NCBI GenBank assembly: GCA_902527525.1
Contig: CABZOW010000005.1
Coordinates: 1 to 48,807 of the forward strand
From: an uncultured Alphaproteobacteria bacterium
GTDB taxonomy: Bacteria > Pseudomonadota > Alphaproteobacteria > HIMB59
Direction of reading: 5' to 3'
Length of the DNA: 48,807 nucleotides
The position numbers and the translations under genes were made by a program. The notes under the pieces were generated by a model. The model saw only the letters and a list, made by a program, of their open reading frames with translations. It had not been told where the DNA came from and ran no database searches. Below, piece by piece: positions 34,522 through 42,854 of this stretch (its first letter is position 1; every line of letters starts with the position of its first letter).

Positions 34522-35652
34522 ATGGCAAAAAAAATAATTAAAAATAAGTCCATTAAGAGAAGAAATTTCCTTAAAGGCGCCGGTGCTGCAGCACTTGGTG
34601 CTGCCGCAGTTTCTTCTTTGCCAGCACCTGCGATATCAGGCGGGCATAAAGAATGGATTGTTTGCTGTGCATTTGGTAAGGCCGGTCTTTTAGGGCAAGC
34701 TATTGCTGCATATGCAGACAATATAAATAAATACTCTGATAAACTAAAAATGAAAGTTTACTACCCTGGTGAACTCGTTCCTGGCCTGCAGTCTTTCGAT
34801 GCTGTAAGAGAAGGCACTGCACAAATGGCTTATGGTGCACCTTATTATTGGACCAATGTATCAGATGCAATTGAATTTGTAGCTACTGGACCTTTTGGTA
34901 TGAATGCAATGGAACAAAATGCTTGGTGTTATTATGGTGGTGGAATTGAAGCTGCTGATAAAATTTATAATGAGCTCGGTGTAAAATTTTTACCAATGGG
35001 TAATACTGGTAACCAAATGGGGGGCTGGTTCAATAAAGAGATGAACACAGCTGACGATTATAAAGGTTTAAAAATGCGTATGCCTGGTCTTGGTGGAAGA
35101 ACAATTGGAAAATTAGGAGCAACAGCTGTTTTGATGGGAGGTCCTGATATTCTTACTTCATTAGCTTCTGGTGCGATTGATGCAGCAGAATGGATTTGTC
35201 CTGTTGCAGATTTAGGTCTTGGAATGCATCAAGCAGCTAAGTTCTATTATGGACCTGGTTGGCACGAGCCTTCAACTCTTCTTGATCTTTCTATTGACTT
35301 GAAGGAGTGGGAGGGACTTGATGCAGATACTCAAGCACTCATGATGGAAATGGCAAAGGCATTTAACGTTGATGTATTTAGTCGTTTTCAAGCCTTAAAT
35401 GGTCCAGCTTTAGGTAAGTTACTTAATGAACATGGAGTTCAACTTAAGACTTTCCCTGATGAGTTACTTATAGCTCTTGGTAATGCAGCGGGCGAAGTAA
35501 TGGAAGAGAGAGGATCAATTGACTCTCAAACTAAAGCCATTTGTAATCATATTCTATCGTTTAGAAAAAATATTATGGATTGGTCTACAAAAGGTGAATC
35601 AGAATTTGCTAGAATTAGAAATTTACCTTTCAAATTTCCGGATTCTGTATAA
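34522..35652 (+). CDS. dctP: TRAP transporter solute-binding protein, TakP-like
   Basis: Periplasmic binding protein with a Tat-type signal (KRRNFLKGAGAAALGAAAVS; cleavage near PAPAISGG). Conserved blocks are YYPGELVPGLQSFDAVREGT, FNKEMNTADDYKGLKMRMPG, GAIDAAEWICPVADLGLG and YYGPGWHEP. The last is typical of the TakP/FcbT1 group that binds 2-oxo acids and similar carboxylates. A strong Shine-Dalgarno sequence (AGGAGG) and a following terminator suggest high expression. Convergent with its membrane subunits, an unusual layout. 376 residues. Confidence 0.9.
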   Translation: MAKKIIKNKSIKRRNFLKGAGAAALGAAAVSSLPAPAISGGHKEWIVCCAFGKAGLLGQAIAAYADNINKYSDKLKMKVYYPGELVPGLQSFDAVREGTAQMAYGAPYYWTNVSDAIEFVATGPFGMNAMEQNAWCYYGGGIEAADKIYNELGVKFLPMGNTGNQMGGWFNKEMNTADDYKGLKMRMPGLGGRTIGKLGATAVLMGGPDILTSLASGAIDAAEWICPVADLGLGMHQAAKFYYGPGWHEPSTLLDLSIDLKEWEGLDADTQALMMEMAKAFNVDVFSRFQALNGPALGKLLNEHGVQLKTFPDELLIALGNAAGEVMEERGSIDSQTKAICNHILSFRKNIMDWSTKGESEFARIRNLPFKFPDSV

Positions 35653-35664
35653 GCAATTTAATTT

Positions 35665-35686
35665 GGGGGGGCGACAAAGCCCCTCC
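35665..35686 (+). terminator. Terminator between dctP and dctM
   Basis: GGGGGGGC and GCCCCTCC pair over 8 bp (one G-T) around GACAAA, 12 bases after the dctP stop and 9 before the dctM stop on the other strand. The G/C-rich stem stands out in this genome. The T tract is poor (GTCTCTTATT), so it may work in both directions or as an mRNA 3' stabiliser. Confidence 0.6.
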
Positions 35687-35694
35687 GTCTCTTA

Positions 35695-37068
35695 TTAAAA
35701 TAATTTATCTGGTAACCACGTAGCTATTTCTGGAAAAAAACCAACTATAAATAAAGCAACTATTTGAACTGCTATAAAAGGCATAACGCCCTTATACATA
35801 TTTTGGGTATCTATTTCCTTTGGAGCCACTCCCCTTAAAAAGAAAAGTGAAAAACCAAATGGTGGAGTCATAAAACTAGTTTGTAAATTTAAGGATATTA
35901 AAATTCCTAGCCATAAAGGATCAGCACCATTGGCAATTAAAACAGGTCCAACTAAGGGAACTATTACAAAAATAATTTCAATATAATCTAAAAAAAAACC
36001 TAGGACAAAGATTGCAGCCATTACAATAAATAATGCTCCATATAATCCTCCAGGAAGTGTTCCTAAGAAATGCTCAATCATTTCATCACCATTGAAGCCT
36101 CTAAAAACTAGAGAGAACATTGAGGCGCCGATGAGTATCACAAATACAAAAGAACTTAATTTAACAGTACTAAGAGATACATCTCTGACATTCTTATAAT
36201 TTAATTGACCCTTTAAAGCTGCTATTATAGCTGCACCCACTGCACCCACTGATGCAGACTCAGTTGGAGTCGCTATACCCATTAAAATAGATCCTAGAAC
36301 CAGAAGAATTAATATTAATGGGGGGAGAATTGAGGTAATAGCATTGGTATAAATTTCACCTCTAGTTCTTTCAGTCTCAATGGGCGGACAACTATTAGGA
36401 TTAATTCTTGCATAAAAGTATATCAATACAATAAACATCCCCACCAACATCAAACCAGGCATCAATGCCCCTGCAAATAAATCAATTGCTGTGACGGGTT
36501 CGGGAACTAAGCTACCTGTCATCATAGCTGCCTCTTCATTTGCGCCTTGTAGTATGGAGGCAAGTAAAATTAAAACTATCGAAGGTGGAATTATTTGGCC
36601 TAAGGTTCCAGCAGCGCAGATAGTGCCAGTAGCTATTTTTTGATCGTACCCAGCTTTAATCATAGCAGGTAATGAAAGTGTGCCCATAGTGACTACAGTT
36701 GCTCCAACAATACCGGTAGATGCTGCAAGCATCATACCAACTAAGACTACCCCAATACCTAAGCCACCCTTAATAGATCCAAATAACTCACCGATTGATT
36801 GTAGTAACTCTCCAGCTATTTTTGTTTTCTCTAACATTATTCCCATAAAAATAAATAAAGGAACTGCGACTAAAGCCTCGTTTGTCATTGTTCCAAAAAT
36901 TCTTTGAGGAAAAAAACCAAGCATTCTAAAATTAAATATTTCTAGAGCATCACCAATAAAAGCAAATATTAGTGCAGAGCCAGCCAGAGTGAAGGCAACA
37001 GGAAAGCCAAAGAGAAGCAACACCAAGGTGCTAAGAAACATTATAATTGCTAAAACTTCAGGTGTCAT
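35695..37068 (-). CDS. dctM: TRAP transporter large permease subunit
   Basis: 457 residues, about 12-13 membrane segments, ion-coupled transport subunit. Hallmarks are FGFPVAFTLAGSALIFAFIGD, VAVPLFIFMGIMLEKTKIA, GATVVTMGTLSLPAMIKAGYD, TICAAGTLGQIIPPSIVLILL and SASVGAVGAAIIAAL. These match the DctM/FcbT3 branch, agreeing with the TakP-like binding protein. It overlaps dctQ by 11 bases and is convergent with dctP. Confidence 0.95.
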   Translation of the reverse strand: MTPEVLAIIMFLSTLVLLLFGFPVAFTLAGSALIFAFIGDALEIFNFRMLGFFPQRIFGTMTNEALVAVPLFIFMGIMLEKTKIAGELLQSIGELFGSIKGGLGIGVVLVGMMLAASTGIVGATVVTMGTLSLPAMIKAGYDQKIATGTICAAGTLGQIIPPSIVLILLASILQGANEEAAMMTGSLVPEPVTAIDLFAGALMPGLMLVGMFIVLIYFYARINPNSCPPIETERTRGEIYTNAITSILPPLILILLVLGSILMGIATPTESASVGAVGAAIIAALKGQLNYKNVRDVSLSTVKLSSFVFVILIGASMFSLVFRGFNGDEMIEHFLGTLPGGLYGALFIVMAAIFVLGFFLDYIEIIFVIVPLVGPVLIANGADPLWLGILISLNLQTSFMTPPFGFSLFFLRGVAPKEIDTQNMYKGVMPFIAVQIVALFIVGFFPEIATWLPDKLF

Positions 37069-37573
37069 TACGCTCTGAAATATTATTTATTGACTTGATA
37101 ATATTTGAAATTGATTGAATAAATAAAAATATACAGAAAAATAAAATTGCACTTTTTAGTATATATAATGCTGGCAACCCTCCCACTTCTCTTGATATTT
37201 CGTTTATTTGAATAGATCTTGTTACAAAAGTAAAACTGTATTTCCAAATTATAAATAGAAATGGGAAAACAAGAATTATGTTTCCTAAAATGTCTACAAT
37301 GCTTTTATACTTCTTTGAGGCATCCCTGTAAAACACATCTATTCTTACATGTTCGTTTGAAAGGTAAGTAAAACCAGCTCCCAACATAAATATAAATGCA
37401 TGTAACCACACATAGCTTTCTTGCATCCATATAAAGCTGATACCAAAGCCGTATCTTAGAATCACTACCGTAAAAACAACCAAAACCATAAGCACTGCAA
37501 ATAATCCACATAGATACCCCACAGCTTTATTAATGGTATCTAAGATCTTTGCTAGTTTGATCAAAAATAACAT
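37058..37573 (-). CDS. dctQ: TRAP transporter small permease subunit
   Basis: 171 residues with four hydrophobic segments. Family features are VVILRYGFGISFIWMQESYVWLHAFIFMLGAGFTYLSNEHVRIDVFY, the DctQ core, and the C-terminal LPALYILKSAILFFCIFLFIQS. No Shine-Dalgarno sequence is visible before the start. The leader region 50 bases upstream holds the structured element at 37621-37720, which may belong to this transcript. Confidence 0.92.
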   Translation of the reverse strand: MLFLIKLAKILDTINKAVGYLCGLFAVLMVLVVFTVVILRYGFGISFIWMQESYVWLHAFIFMLGAGFTYLSNEHVRIDVFYRDASKKYKSIVDILGNIILVFPFLFIIWKYSFTFVTRSIQINEISREVGGLPALYILKSAILFFCIFLFIQSISNIIKSINNISERNDT

Positions 37574-37620
37574 AGCCGAGGATTATATATGGAGAAATGA
37601 CATATTAAAGTAACTTAATT

Positions 37621-37720
37621 AAAGGTCGAGGTGCCAACTTTATTTGTAAATAAAGCTTTTTCTCATGCGGGGTGAGATTCGGCACCTACAAAACATAATG
37701 TTTTCTTGATCGACCGCTTT
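37621..37720. ncRNA. Candidate structured RNA element between dctQ and sdhC
   Basis: Five nested helices, all Watson-Crick. P1 is GGTCGA (37624-37629) with TCGACC (37710-37715). P3 is GGTGCC (37630-37635) with GGCACC (37681-37686). Inside P3 are hairpins CTTTATT/AATAAAG (37638-37655) and TCTCA/TGAGA (37661-37677, loop TGCGGGG). Between P3 and the closing arm of P1 is AAAAC/GTTTT (37690-37704). This is a branched, riboswitch-like architecture. Strand is undecided: on plus it would lead sdhCDAB (162 bases upstream), on minus dctQM (50 bases upstream). I see no terminator tail. It does not match any riboswitch consensus I can recall. Confidence 0.6.
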
Positions 37721-37761
37721 AAATAATAGAAGATTTATTTAGTTTTGCAGGCTTGAAATAT

Positions 37762-37803
37762 ATCAAATTAAGAATTTGATCAACATTTTTTCCACAATTT
37801 GAT
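37762..37803. promoter_or_regulatory. Repeated AATTTGAT operator-like sites upstream of sdhC
   Basis: ATCAAATT-AAG-AATTTGAT is a perfect 8-bp inverted repeat (37762-37780), and a third AATTTGAT recurs at 37796-37803, 23 bases from the second. TATACT follows a few bases later and could be the sdhC -10. This suggests a regulator site on the TCA operon promoter. The rest of the 304-base gap holds the structured element and no ORF I trust. Confidence 0.45.
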
Positions 37804-37877
37804 TAATTTATACTACGCATGAATTAATAAAATAATAGCTTTTTACTATAAGATTTTTTTGAATATATTTCTTTTCT

Positions 37878-38243
37878 ATGGCTCCATTGTCACCACATTT
37901 ACAAATTTACAGGCCTTTTTTAACTATGATTTTCTCTATTACTAGCAGAATAGGCGTTATAGCATTTGCATTTTCAATTCCTTTCTTCGCAATTTGGTTA
38001 GGTAGTGCAAACATACTTCCTCAGCTCAATGTTCTATTAACAATGTTCATTAACTTGTTACCAATAAAGTTGATCTTTATTTTTTGGTTTTTTATTTTTA
38101 ACCATCATTTATTGAACGGTTTTAAATATTTTCTATGGTCTTTTGCAATCGGAATGGAAATTAAAAATGTTTATTTAACTACATACATCATATTAGTAAT
38201 AAATATTATAATGACATTAGCATTCACATCGATGATATTCTGA
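37878..38243 (+). CDS. sdhC: Succinate dehydrogenase cytochrome b556 subunit
   Basis: Membrane anchor of complex II, 121 residues, three hydrophobic segments. The N-terminal LSPHLQIYRPFLTMIFSITSR is the family signature. Ser20 and Arg24 correspond to the E. coli quinone-site Ser27/Arg31. NHHLLNGF near residue 76 carries the heme-ligand His (E. coli His84). The usual SxxHR His and the GxRH His are replaced (SITSR; GFKY). Overlaps sdhD by one base. Confidence 0.92.
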   Translation: MAPLSPHLQIYRPFLTMIFSITSRIGVIAFAFSIPFFAIWLGSANILPQLNVLLTMFINLLPIKLIFIFWFFIFNHHLLNGFKYFLWSFAIGMEIKNVYLTTYIILVINIIMTLAFTSMIF

Positions 38244-38554
38244 TGAAAGCTTCGCAAAAATGGAAAATTGAAAGAATTATGTATCTTGCATTAATCCCTA
38301 TTAGTTATTGGTTCATATTATTTTTTTTAAACTCTCTATCTGATTCAAATTCTTTAAATATCTTATTATCAAATACGTCCAATAAGATTTTGTTGTCAAT
38401 TTTTTTTGTTATATCAATGTTCCATATTAGAATTCAATTAGGTAAAGTTTATGAAGATTATTTTAAGTTTAAGCAAATGAAATTTTATTCCTTTTTGACA
38501 GATTGTGCCATTAGTGTTTCATTTTTAATTTTTTTACCGGTATTATTTTTTTAA
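38243..38554 (+). CDS. sdhD: Succinate dehydrogenase membrane anchor SdhD
   Basis: 103 residues, three hydrophobic segments. [18 protein letters not shown] matches the WxxQRxTAxxLxPL-type N-terminus in degenerate form. [16 protein letters not shown] provides the second heme-ligand His and the DY pair at the quinone site. Assigned largely by position between sdhC and sdhA plus these motifs. Confidence 0.88.
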   Translation: MKASQKWKIERIMYLALIPISYWFILFFLNSLSDSNSLNILLSNTSNKILLSIFFVISMFHIRIQLGKVYEDYFKFKQMKFYSFLTDCAISVSFLIFLPVLFF

Positions 38555-38555
38555 T

Positions 38556-40334
38556 ATGAATTTCACTGATCATAAATTAGACGTCGTTGTTCTAGGCGCT
38601 GGAGGTGCTGGCTTAAGAGCCGCTCTGGGATGCTCTGAGCAAGGCCTTAAGACGGCGTGTGTTTCAAAAGTTTATCCTACAAGAAGCCATACTGTGGCAG
38701 CTCAAGGTGGTATAGGCGCCGCACTTGCAAACATGGGCGAAGATAGTTGGCAATGGCATATGTTTGATACTGTTAAAGGCTCTGATTGGCTTGGTGACCA
38801 AGACAGTATCGAATATCTATGTGCAAATGCAGTAGACTCTATTGTGGAATTGGAGCATTACGGCATGCCATTTTCTAGAACTGAGAATGGTAAGATTTAT
38901 CAAAGACCTTTTGGTGGACACATGACAAAAAATGGTAAAGGTGAACCTGCAAGTCGAGCTTGTGCTGCAGCTGATAGAACTGGACATGCATTACTTCACA
39001 CCTTATATCAGCAAAGTCTTAAAAATAACGTTGATTTTTATAACGAATACTTTGCCATTGATTTACTAAAAGATGATAACGACTCAATTTGTGGGCTCTT
39101 AGCAATTAATATTGAAGATGGGTCATTACACCGTTTTATTGCAAAAATGACAATTTTAGCTACCGGTGGTTATGGAAGAATATTTCAATCCTCAACAAGC
39201 GCTCATATTTGCACTGGTGATGGTGCAGGAATAGCTCTTAGGGCAGGACTTCCTTTGTCTGATATGGAGTTTATTCAGTTTCACCCTACCGGAATATACG
39301 GCGTTGGCGTTTTAATATCAGAGGCAGCTAGAGGTGAGGGGGGAATTTTAAAAAATAATGAGGGCACTAGGTTTATGCTTGAGTACGCTCCAAATGCCAA
39401 AGACCTTGCAGCTAGAGATGTTATCTCAAGATTTATAAGCAAGGAGATTAGTGCTGGTAGAGGATGTGGACCTAATAAAGACTATATAAATCTTCATTTA
39501 GAGCACCTTGATGCTGATATGCTTGCTAAAAGATTACCTGGTATCTCTGAGTCAGTTAAAGCATTTTGTGGAAGAGATATTTCTAAAGAACCAATTCCAG
39601 TTATTCCAACTGTTCATTATTGTATGGGAGGAATACCAACAAATTTCAAAGCAGAAGTTTTGAAACCTAATGACACGAATACAGAAGAAGTATGTGAGGG
39701 ATTAATGGCAATAGGTGAAGCAGCATGTGCATCAGTTCATGGAGCAAATAGACTTGGAACTAATGCTCTTGCAGAACTTGTTGTTTTTGGAAGAGGTGCA
39801 GCCATTCAAGCAGGACAAGTAATTGATAGTAACGAGTCATTAAGGATGCCATCCAATTCACAAACAAATTTAATAATAGAAAGACTTGAGTCAATAAAAA
39901 ATAATAAAGGCGATGTATCGGTTGGAGAGTTAAGAGAAAAGATGCAAAAAACTGTCCAAAAAAGATTTGGTGTTTACAGAGAGAGTGAAACTCTAAAACT
40001 GGGCAACGACGAATTGTATTCAATGTCCCAAGATCTTAAATATATAAAAGTGAAAGATCAGTCAGATGTTTTTAATACAGACTTGGTTGAAGCTTTAGAG
40101 CTTCATAATTTAATGCAGGTTGCTGGCAGTGTCGGTGTTTCAGCTGAACAAAGAACTGAAAGTAGAGGTGCACACGCAAGAGAGGATTTTCCAGAAAGAG
40201 ATGATGAAAATTGGCTTAAACACACACTTTTTTGGGGAGATGCTACAGATTATAAGGTCACTCACAGGCCTGTAAGAATGACTACATTAAGCAATCAAAT
40301 TTCTGTCATTCCTCCACAAGTAAGGGTTTACTAA
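38556..40334 (+). CDS. sdhA: Succinate dehydrogenase flavoprotein subunit
   Basis: Oxidises succinate to fumarate with covalent FAD. The dinucleotide fold is [17 protein letters not shown]; the FAD-attachment His is in [46 protein letters not shown] and the active-site RHGANRLG-like block ([20 protein letters not shown]) are present. The C-terminus has [16 protein letters not shown]. The 592 residues are normal. Confidence 0.98.
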   Translation: MNFTDHKLDVVVLGAGGAGLRAALGCSEQGLKTACVSKVYPTRSHTVAAQGGIGAALANMGEDSWQWHMFDTVKGSDWLGDQDSIEYLCANAVDSIVELEHYGMPFSRTENGKIYQRPFGGHMTKNGKGEPASRACAAADRTGHALLHTLYQQSLKNNVDFYNEYFAIDLLKDDNDSICGLLAINIEDGSLHRFIAKMTILATGGYGRIFQSSTSAHICTGDGAGIALRAGLPLSDMEFIQFHPTGIYGVGVLISEAARGEGGILKNNEGTRFMLEYAPNAKDLAARDVISRFISKEISAGRGCGPNKDYINLHLEHLDADMLAKRLPGISESVKAFCGRDISKEPIPVIPTVHYCMGGIPTNFKAEVLKPNDTNTEEVCEGLMAIGEAACASVHGANRLGTNALAELVVFGRGAAIQAGQVIDSNESLRMPSNSQTNLIIERLESIKNNKGDVSVGELREKMQKTVQKRFGVYRESETLKLGNDELYSMSQDLKYIKVKDQSDVFNTDLVEALELHNLMQVAGSVGVSAEQRTESRGAHAREDFPERDDENWLKHTLFWGDATDYKVTHRPVRMTTLSNQISVIPPQVRVY

Positions 40335-41135
40335 ATGGTACAACTTACTCTTCCTAAAAACTCAATTCCAGTTAAAGGAAAATCATATTCTAATGTAGAT
40401 CTCATTGATGAAAATTCCCAACTAAACCATGACATCAGGATTGTAAATGTTTACCGATGGTCAGGTGTAGAAGATACGCCCCCTCAAATAGATCGATTTG
40501 AAATTGATGTAGCTAAAGCAGGGACAATGGTTTTGGATATATTAAATAAAATTAAAGCTGAGGTTGATCCAAGCCTAACTTTTAGAAAATCATGTAGAGA
40601 AGGTGTTTGTGGATCATGTGCAATGAACATAGATGGTGTGAATACACTTGCATGCCAGAAACATATAGAGGAATGCTCTGATGAAATTAATATATACCCT
40701 CTTCCTCATATGAGAGTTTTAAAAGATTTAGTGGTAGATTTGAAAAAAGCTTTTGAACAATTTAAATCTATAAAGCCATGGTTAAATAAAAAATCTCCAA
40801 ATAATGAAAGAGAAAATATACAGTCAGTTGAAGATAGAGATAAGCTAGATGGCAAATGGGAATGTGTAATGTGCTTTTCTTGTAGTACCTCTTGTCCAAG
40901 TTATTGGTGGAATGAAGATGAATATTTAGGACCTGCTGTGTTACTTCAAGCAAACCGCTGGATAAAAGATAGTAGAGATGAAGAGAAAAAAGAAAGGTTG
41001 AATGAGTTAGATGATAGTCTTAAACTATACAGATGTCACTCAATCATGAATTGTACCAACTCCTGTCCGAAAGGATTAAACCCAGCTAAAGCTATAGCTG
41101 AAATAAAGCATGAAATATCCAAAATGGATAAATAG
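40335..41135 (+). CDS. sdhB: Succinate dehydrogenase iron-sulfur subunit
   Basis: Passes electrons from FAD to quinone. [2Fe-2S] ligands are in [15 protein letters not shown]...C; [4Fe-4S] in [12 protein letters not shown]; [3Fe-4S] region in [17 protein letters not shown]. The 266 residues are normal. It starts directly after sdhA, and its TAG stop overlaps the mdh GTG start. Confidence 0.98.
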   Translation: MVQLTLPKNSIPVKGKSYSNVDLIDENSQLNHDIRIVNVYRWSGVEDTPPQIDRFEIDVAKAGTMVLDILNKIKAEVDPSLTFRKSCREGVCGSCAMNIDGVNTLACQKHIEECSDEINIYPLPHMRVLKDLVVDLKKAFEQFKSIKPWLNKKSPNNERENIQSVEDRDKLDGKWECVMCFSCSTSCPSYWWNEDEYLGPAVLLQANRWIKDSRDEEKKERLNELDDSLKLYRCHSIMNCTNSCPKGLNPAKAIAEIKHEISKMDK

Positions 41136-42080
41136 TGAATAAAATTTCACTAATTGGTGCTGGAAACATTGGCGGTACCCTCGCACATTTAGCCGCTTTA
41201 AAAAAACTCGGAAATGTAACACTAATAGATGTTGTAAAAGGAATGCCTCAAGGGAAAGCTTTGGATCTCAGCCAATCTTCTGCAGTTGAAAGTTTTATAG
41301 GGTCGATAGAGGGCACAAATGATTTTTCCAAAATGAAGGGATCTAACGTCATTATCATAACTGCTGGTTTACCTCGTCAACCTGGAATGAGCAGAGATGA
41401 TCTTTTAGAGACCAATGGTAAAATAATTAAAAAAATAGCTCTAGATATAAAAAAATATGCCCCAAAAGCATTTGTTATTTGTATCACAAACCCCTTAGAC
41501 GCAATGGTATATGTGCTTCAAAAATATTCAAAAATTCCAAAAAATATGTGTGTTGGAATGGCTGGAGTATTAGACTCTTCTCGAATGAAATACTTTTTAT
41601 CAAATTCCTTGAACGTTTCTGTGAATGACGTTGAAACATTTGTATTAGGAGGACATGGAGATGATATGGTTCCTCTAATCAACTATACAACAATTGGAGG
41701 CGTGCCCTTAATGGACTTCCTAAAGCTTAGAAAATTTCCTTACTCAAAAATTGAAAAAATAGTTAATCGAACAAGAATGGGTGGAGGAGAGATAGTTAAA
41801 TTACTTAAAAGAGGATCTGCTTTTTATGCACCTGCAAGTTCAGCCATTCTGATGGCAGAGGCATTTTTGTTTGATCAAAAAAAACTATTACCCTGCGCAG
41901 CTTTTATTAATGGTCAATATGGTCTTAGCAATATGTATATGGGCGTTCCTACAATTATTGGAAAAAAAAGGTATTGAAAAAATTATTGAGGTAAAACTTA
42001 CCTCTAAAGAAAAGTTAATGCTAAAAAAATCTGTTAAATCTGTTCAAGGATTGGTATCAGCAGTCGATAAGCTTTTATAA
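41135..42080 (+). CDS. mdh: Malate dehydrogenase, frameshifted near the 3' end
   Basis: NAD-dependent malate to oxaloacetate. GTG start overlapping sdhB. Motifs are [46 protein letters not shown] and the catalytic [13 protein letters not shown]. The first frame stops early at 41977 (280 codons, ending IIGKKRY). The missing C-terminus continues in another frame as [15 protein letters not shown]... to 42080. The break lies in an A8 tract (41962-41969). With one A less the protein reads [12 protein letters not shown] and is 314 residues, the normal size. Sequencing error, true mutation or slippage-rescued gene cannot be told apart here. Confidence 0.9.
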
Positions 42081-42131
42081 TTAAAAATAAAATGACTTTT
42101 TTATGAGATAAGCGTATACATTATCTTATTA

Positions 42132-42854
42132 ATGAGATCTTATAATTCATTTCTCACAACTAATAATGCTTCCCAAGTTATTTCTATTTATAAGGACTAT
42201 ATAAAAGACCCAAGTCTAGTTGACAAAAGTTGGCATGATTTTTTTAATACTCTTGCACCTGAAGAGATTTCCATCTTAGCTGATTATCAAAAAATTGATT
42301 GGTCACAAACTTCAAGAGGTAAAGACTTTAATCAGACTTCGCTTGACCAAGCAATTACTGACTCTTTGAGACTAGTGATGATGATCAGAGCCTACAGAGA
42401 AATAGGCCACCTAATTGCTGACTTAGACCCTTTAGGTTTAATGATAAAAAATAGTCCATCAGGTTTAGACCCTGAGTATTATGGTTTTCAAGAAAAAGAT
42501 TACGACCGTAAGATTTTCTTGTTTGGTTATTTAGGTTTCGAAAAGGCAACTGTTAAAGAAGTTTTTGAAAAGTTACAATCTATATATTCAGGAACACTAG
42601 CAGTTGAATACAAGCACATACAATCGGCTGAAGAATATAAATGGCTTAAAGATAGAATTGAAGAGAAAAAGGATATGCAACTTACTCCAAGGGGTAAAAG
42701 GACGATATTAGAAAGATTGGTTTCAGCAGAATACTTTGAAAAATTTTTAGATACCAAATACAGAGGAACAAAAAGATTTGGTCTTGAAGGTGCTGAGTCT
42801 ACGATACCTGCCTTAGAGCAAATTTTAAAAAAGATCATCGGAGTACGGAGTTGA
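42132..42854 (+). CDS. sucA: 2-oxoglutarate dehydrogenase E1, N-terminal fragment before frameshift
   Basis: The N-terminal 240 codons of E1o. It opens with FLTTNNASQVISIYKDYIKDPSLVDKSWHDFF, the E1o N-terminal E2-binding segment, then MMIRAYREIGHLIADLDPLG and SAEYFEKFLDTKYRGTKRFGLEGAEST. It ends prematurely after [14 protein letters not shown]. Removing one A from the A6 tract at 42827-42832 restores [18 protein letters not shown] and joins it to the next entry. Belongs to one gene spanning 42132-44982 (949 codons when repaired). It lies 51 bases after the mdh end. Confidence 0.9.
   Translation: MRSYNSFLTTNNASQVISIYKDYIKDPSLVDKSWHDFFNTLAPEEISILADYQKIDWSQTSRGKDFNQTSLDQAITDSLRLVMMIRAYREIGHLIADLDPLGLMIKNSPSGLDPEYYGFQEKDYDRKIFLFGYLGFEKATVKEVFEKLQSIYSGTLAVEYKHIQSAEEYKWLKDRIEEKKDMQLTPRGKRTILERLVSAEYFEKFLDTKYRGTKRFGLEGAESTIPALEQILKKIIGVRS

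Noticed and set aside
37621-37720. tRNA, SRP RNA or tmRNA at the structured element
   Set aside because: No T-arm TTCGA pattern or CCA end, no GGAA-type SRP loop, and no tmRNA tag or tRNA-like ends.
41871-42080. A 69-residue ORF after mdh
   Set aside because: Its second half is the displaced C-terminus of malate dehydrogenase; its first half is an out-of-frame shadow.
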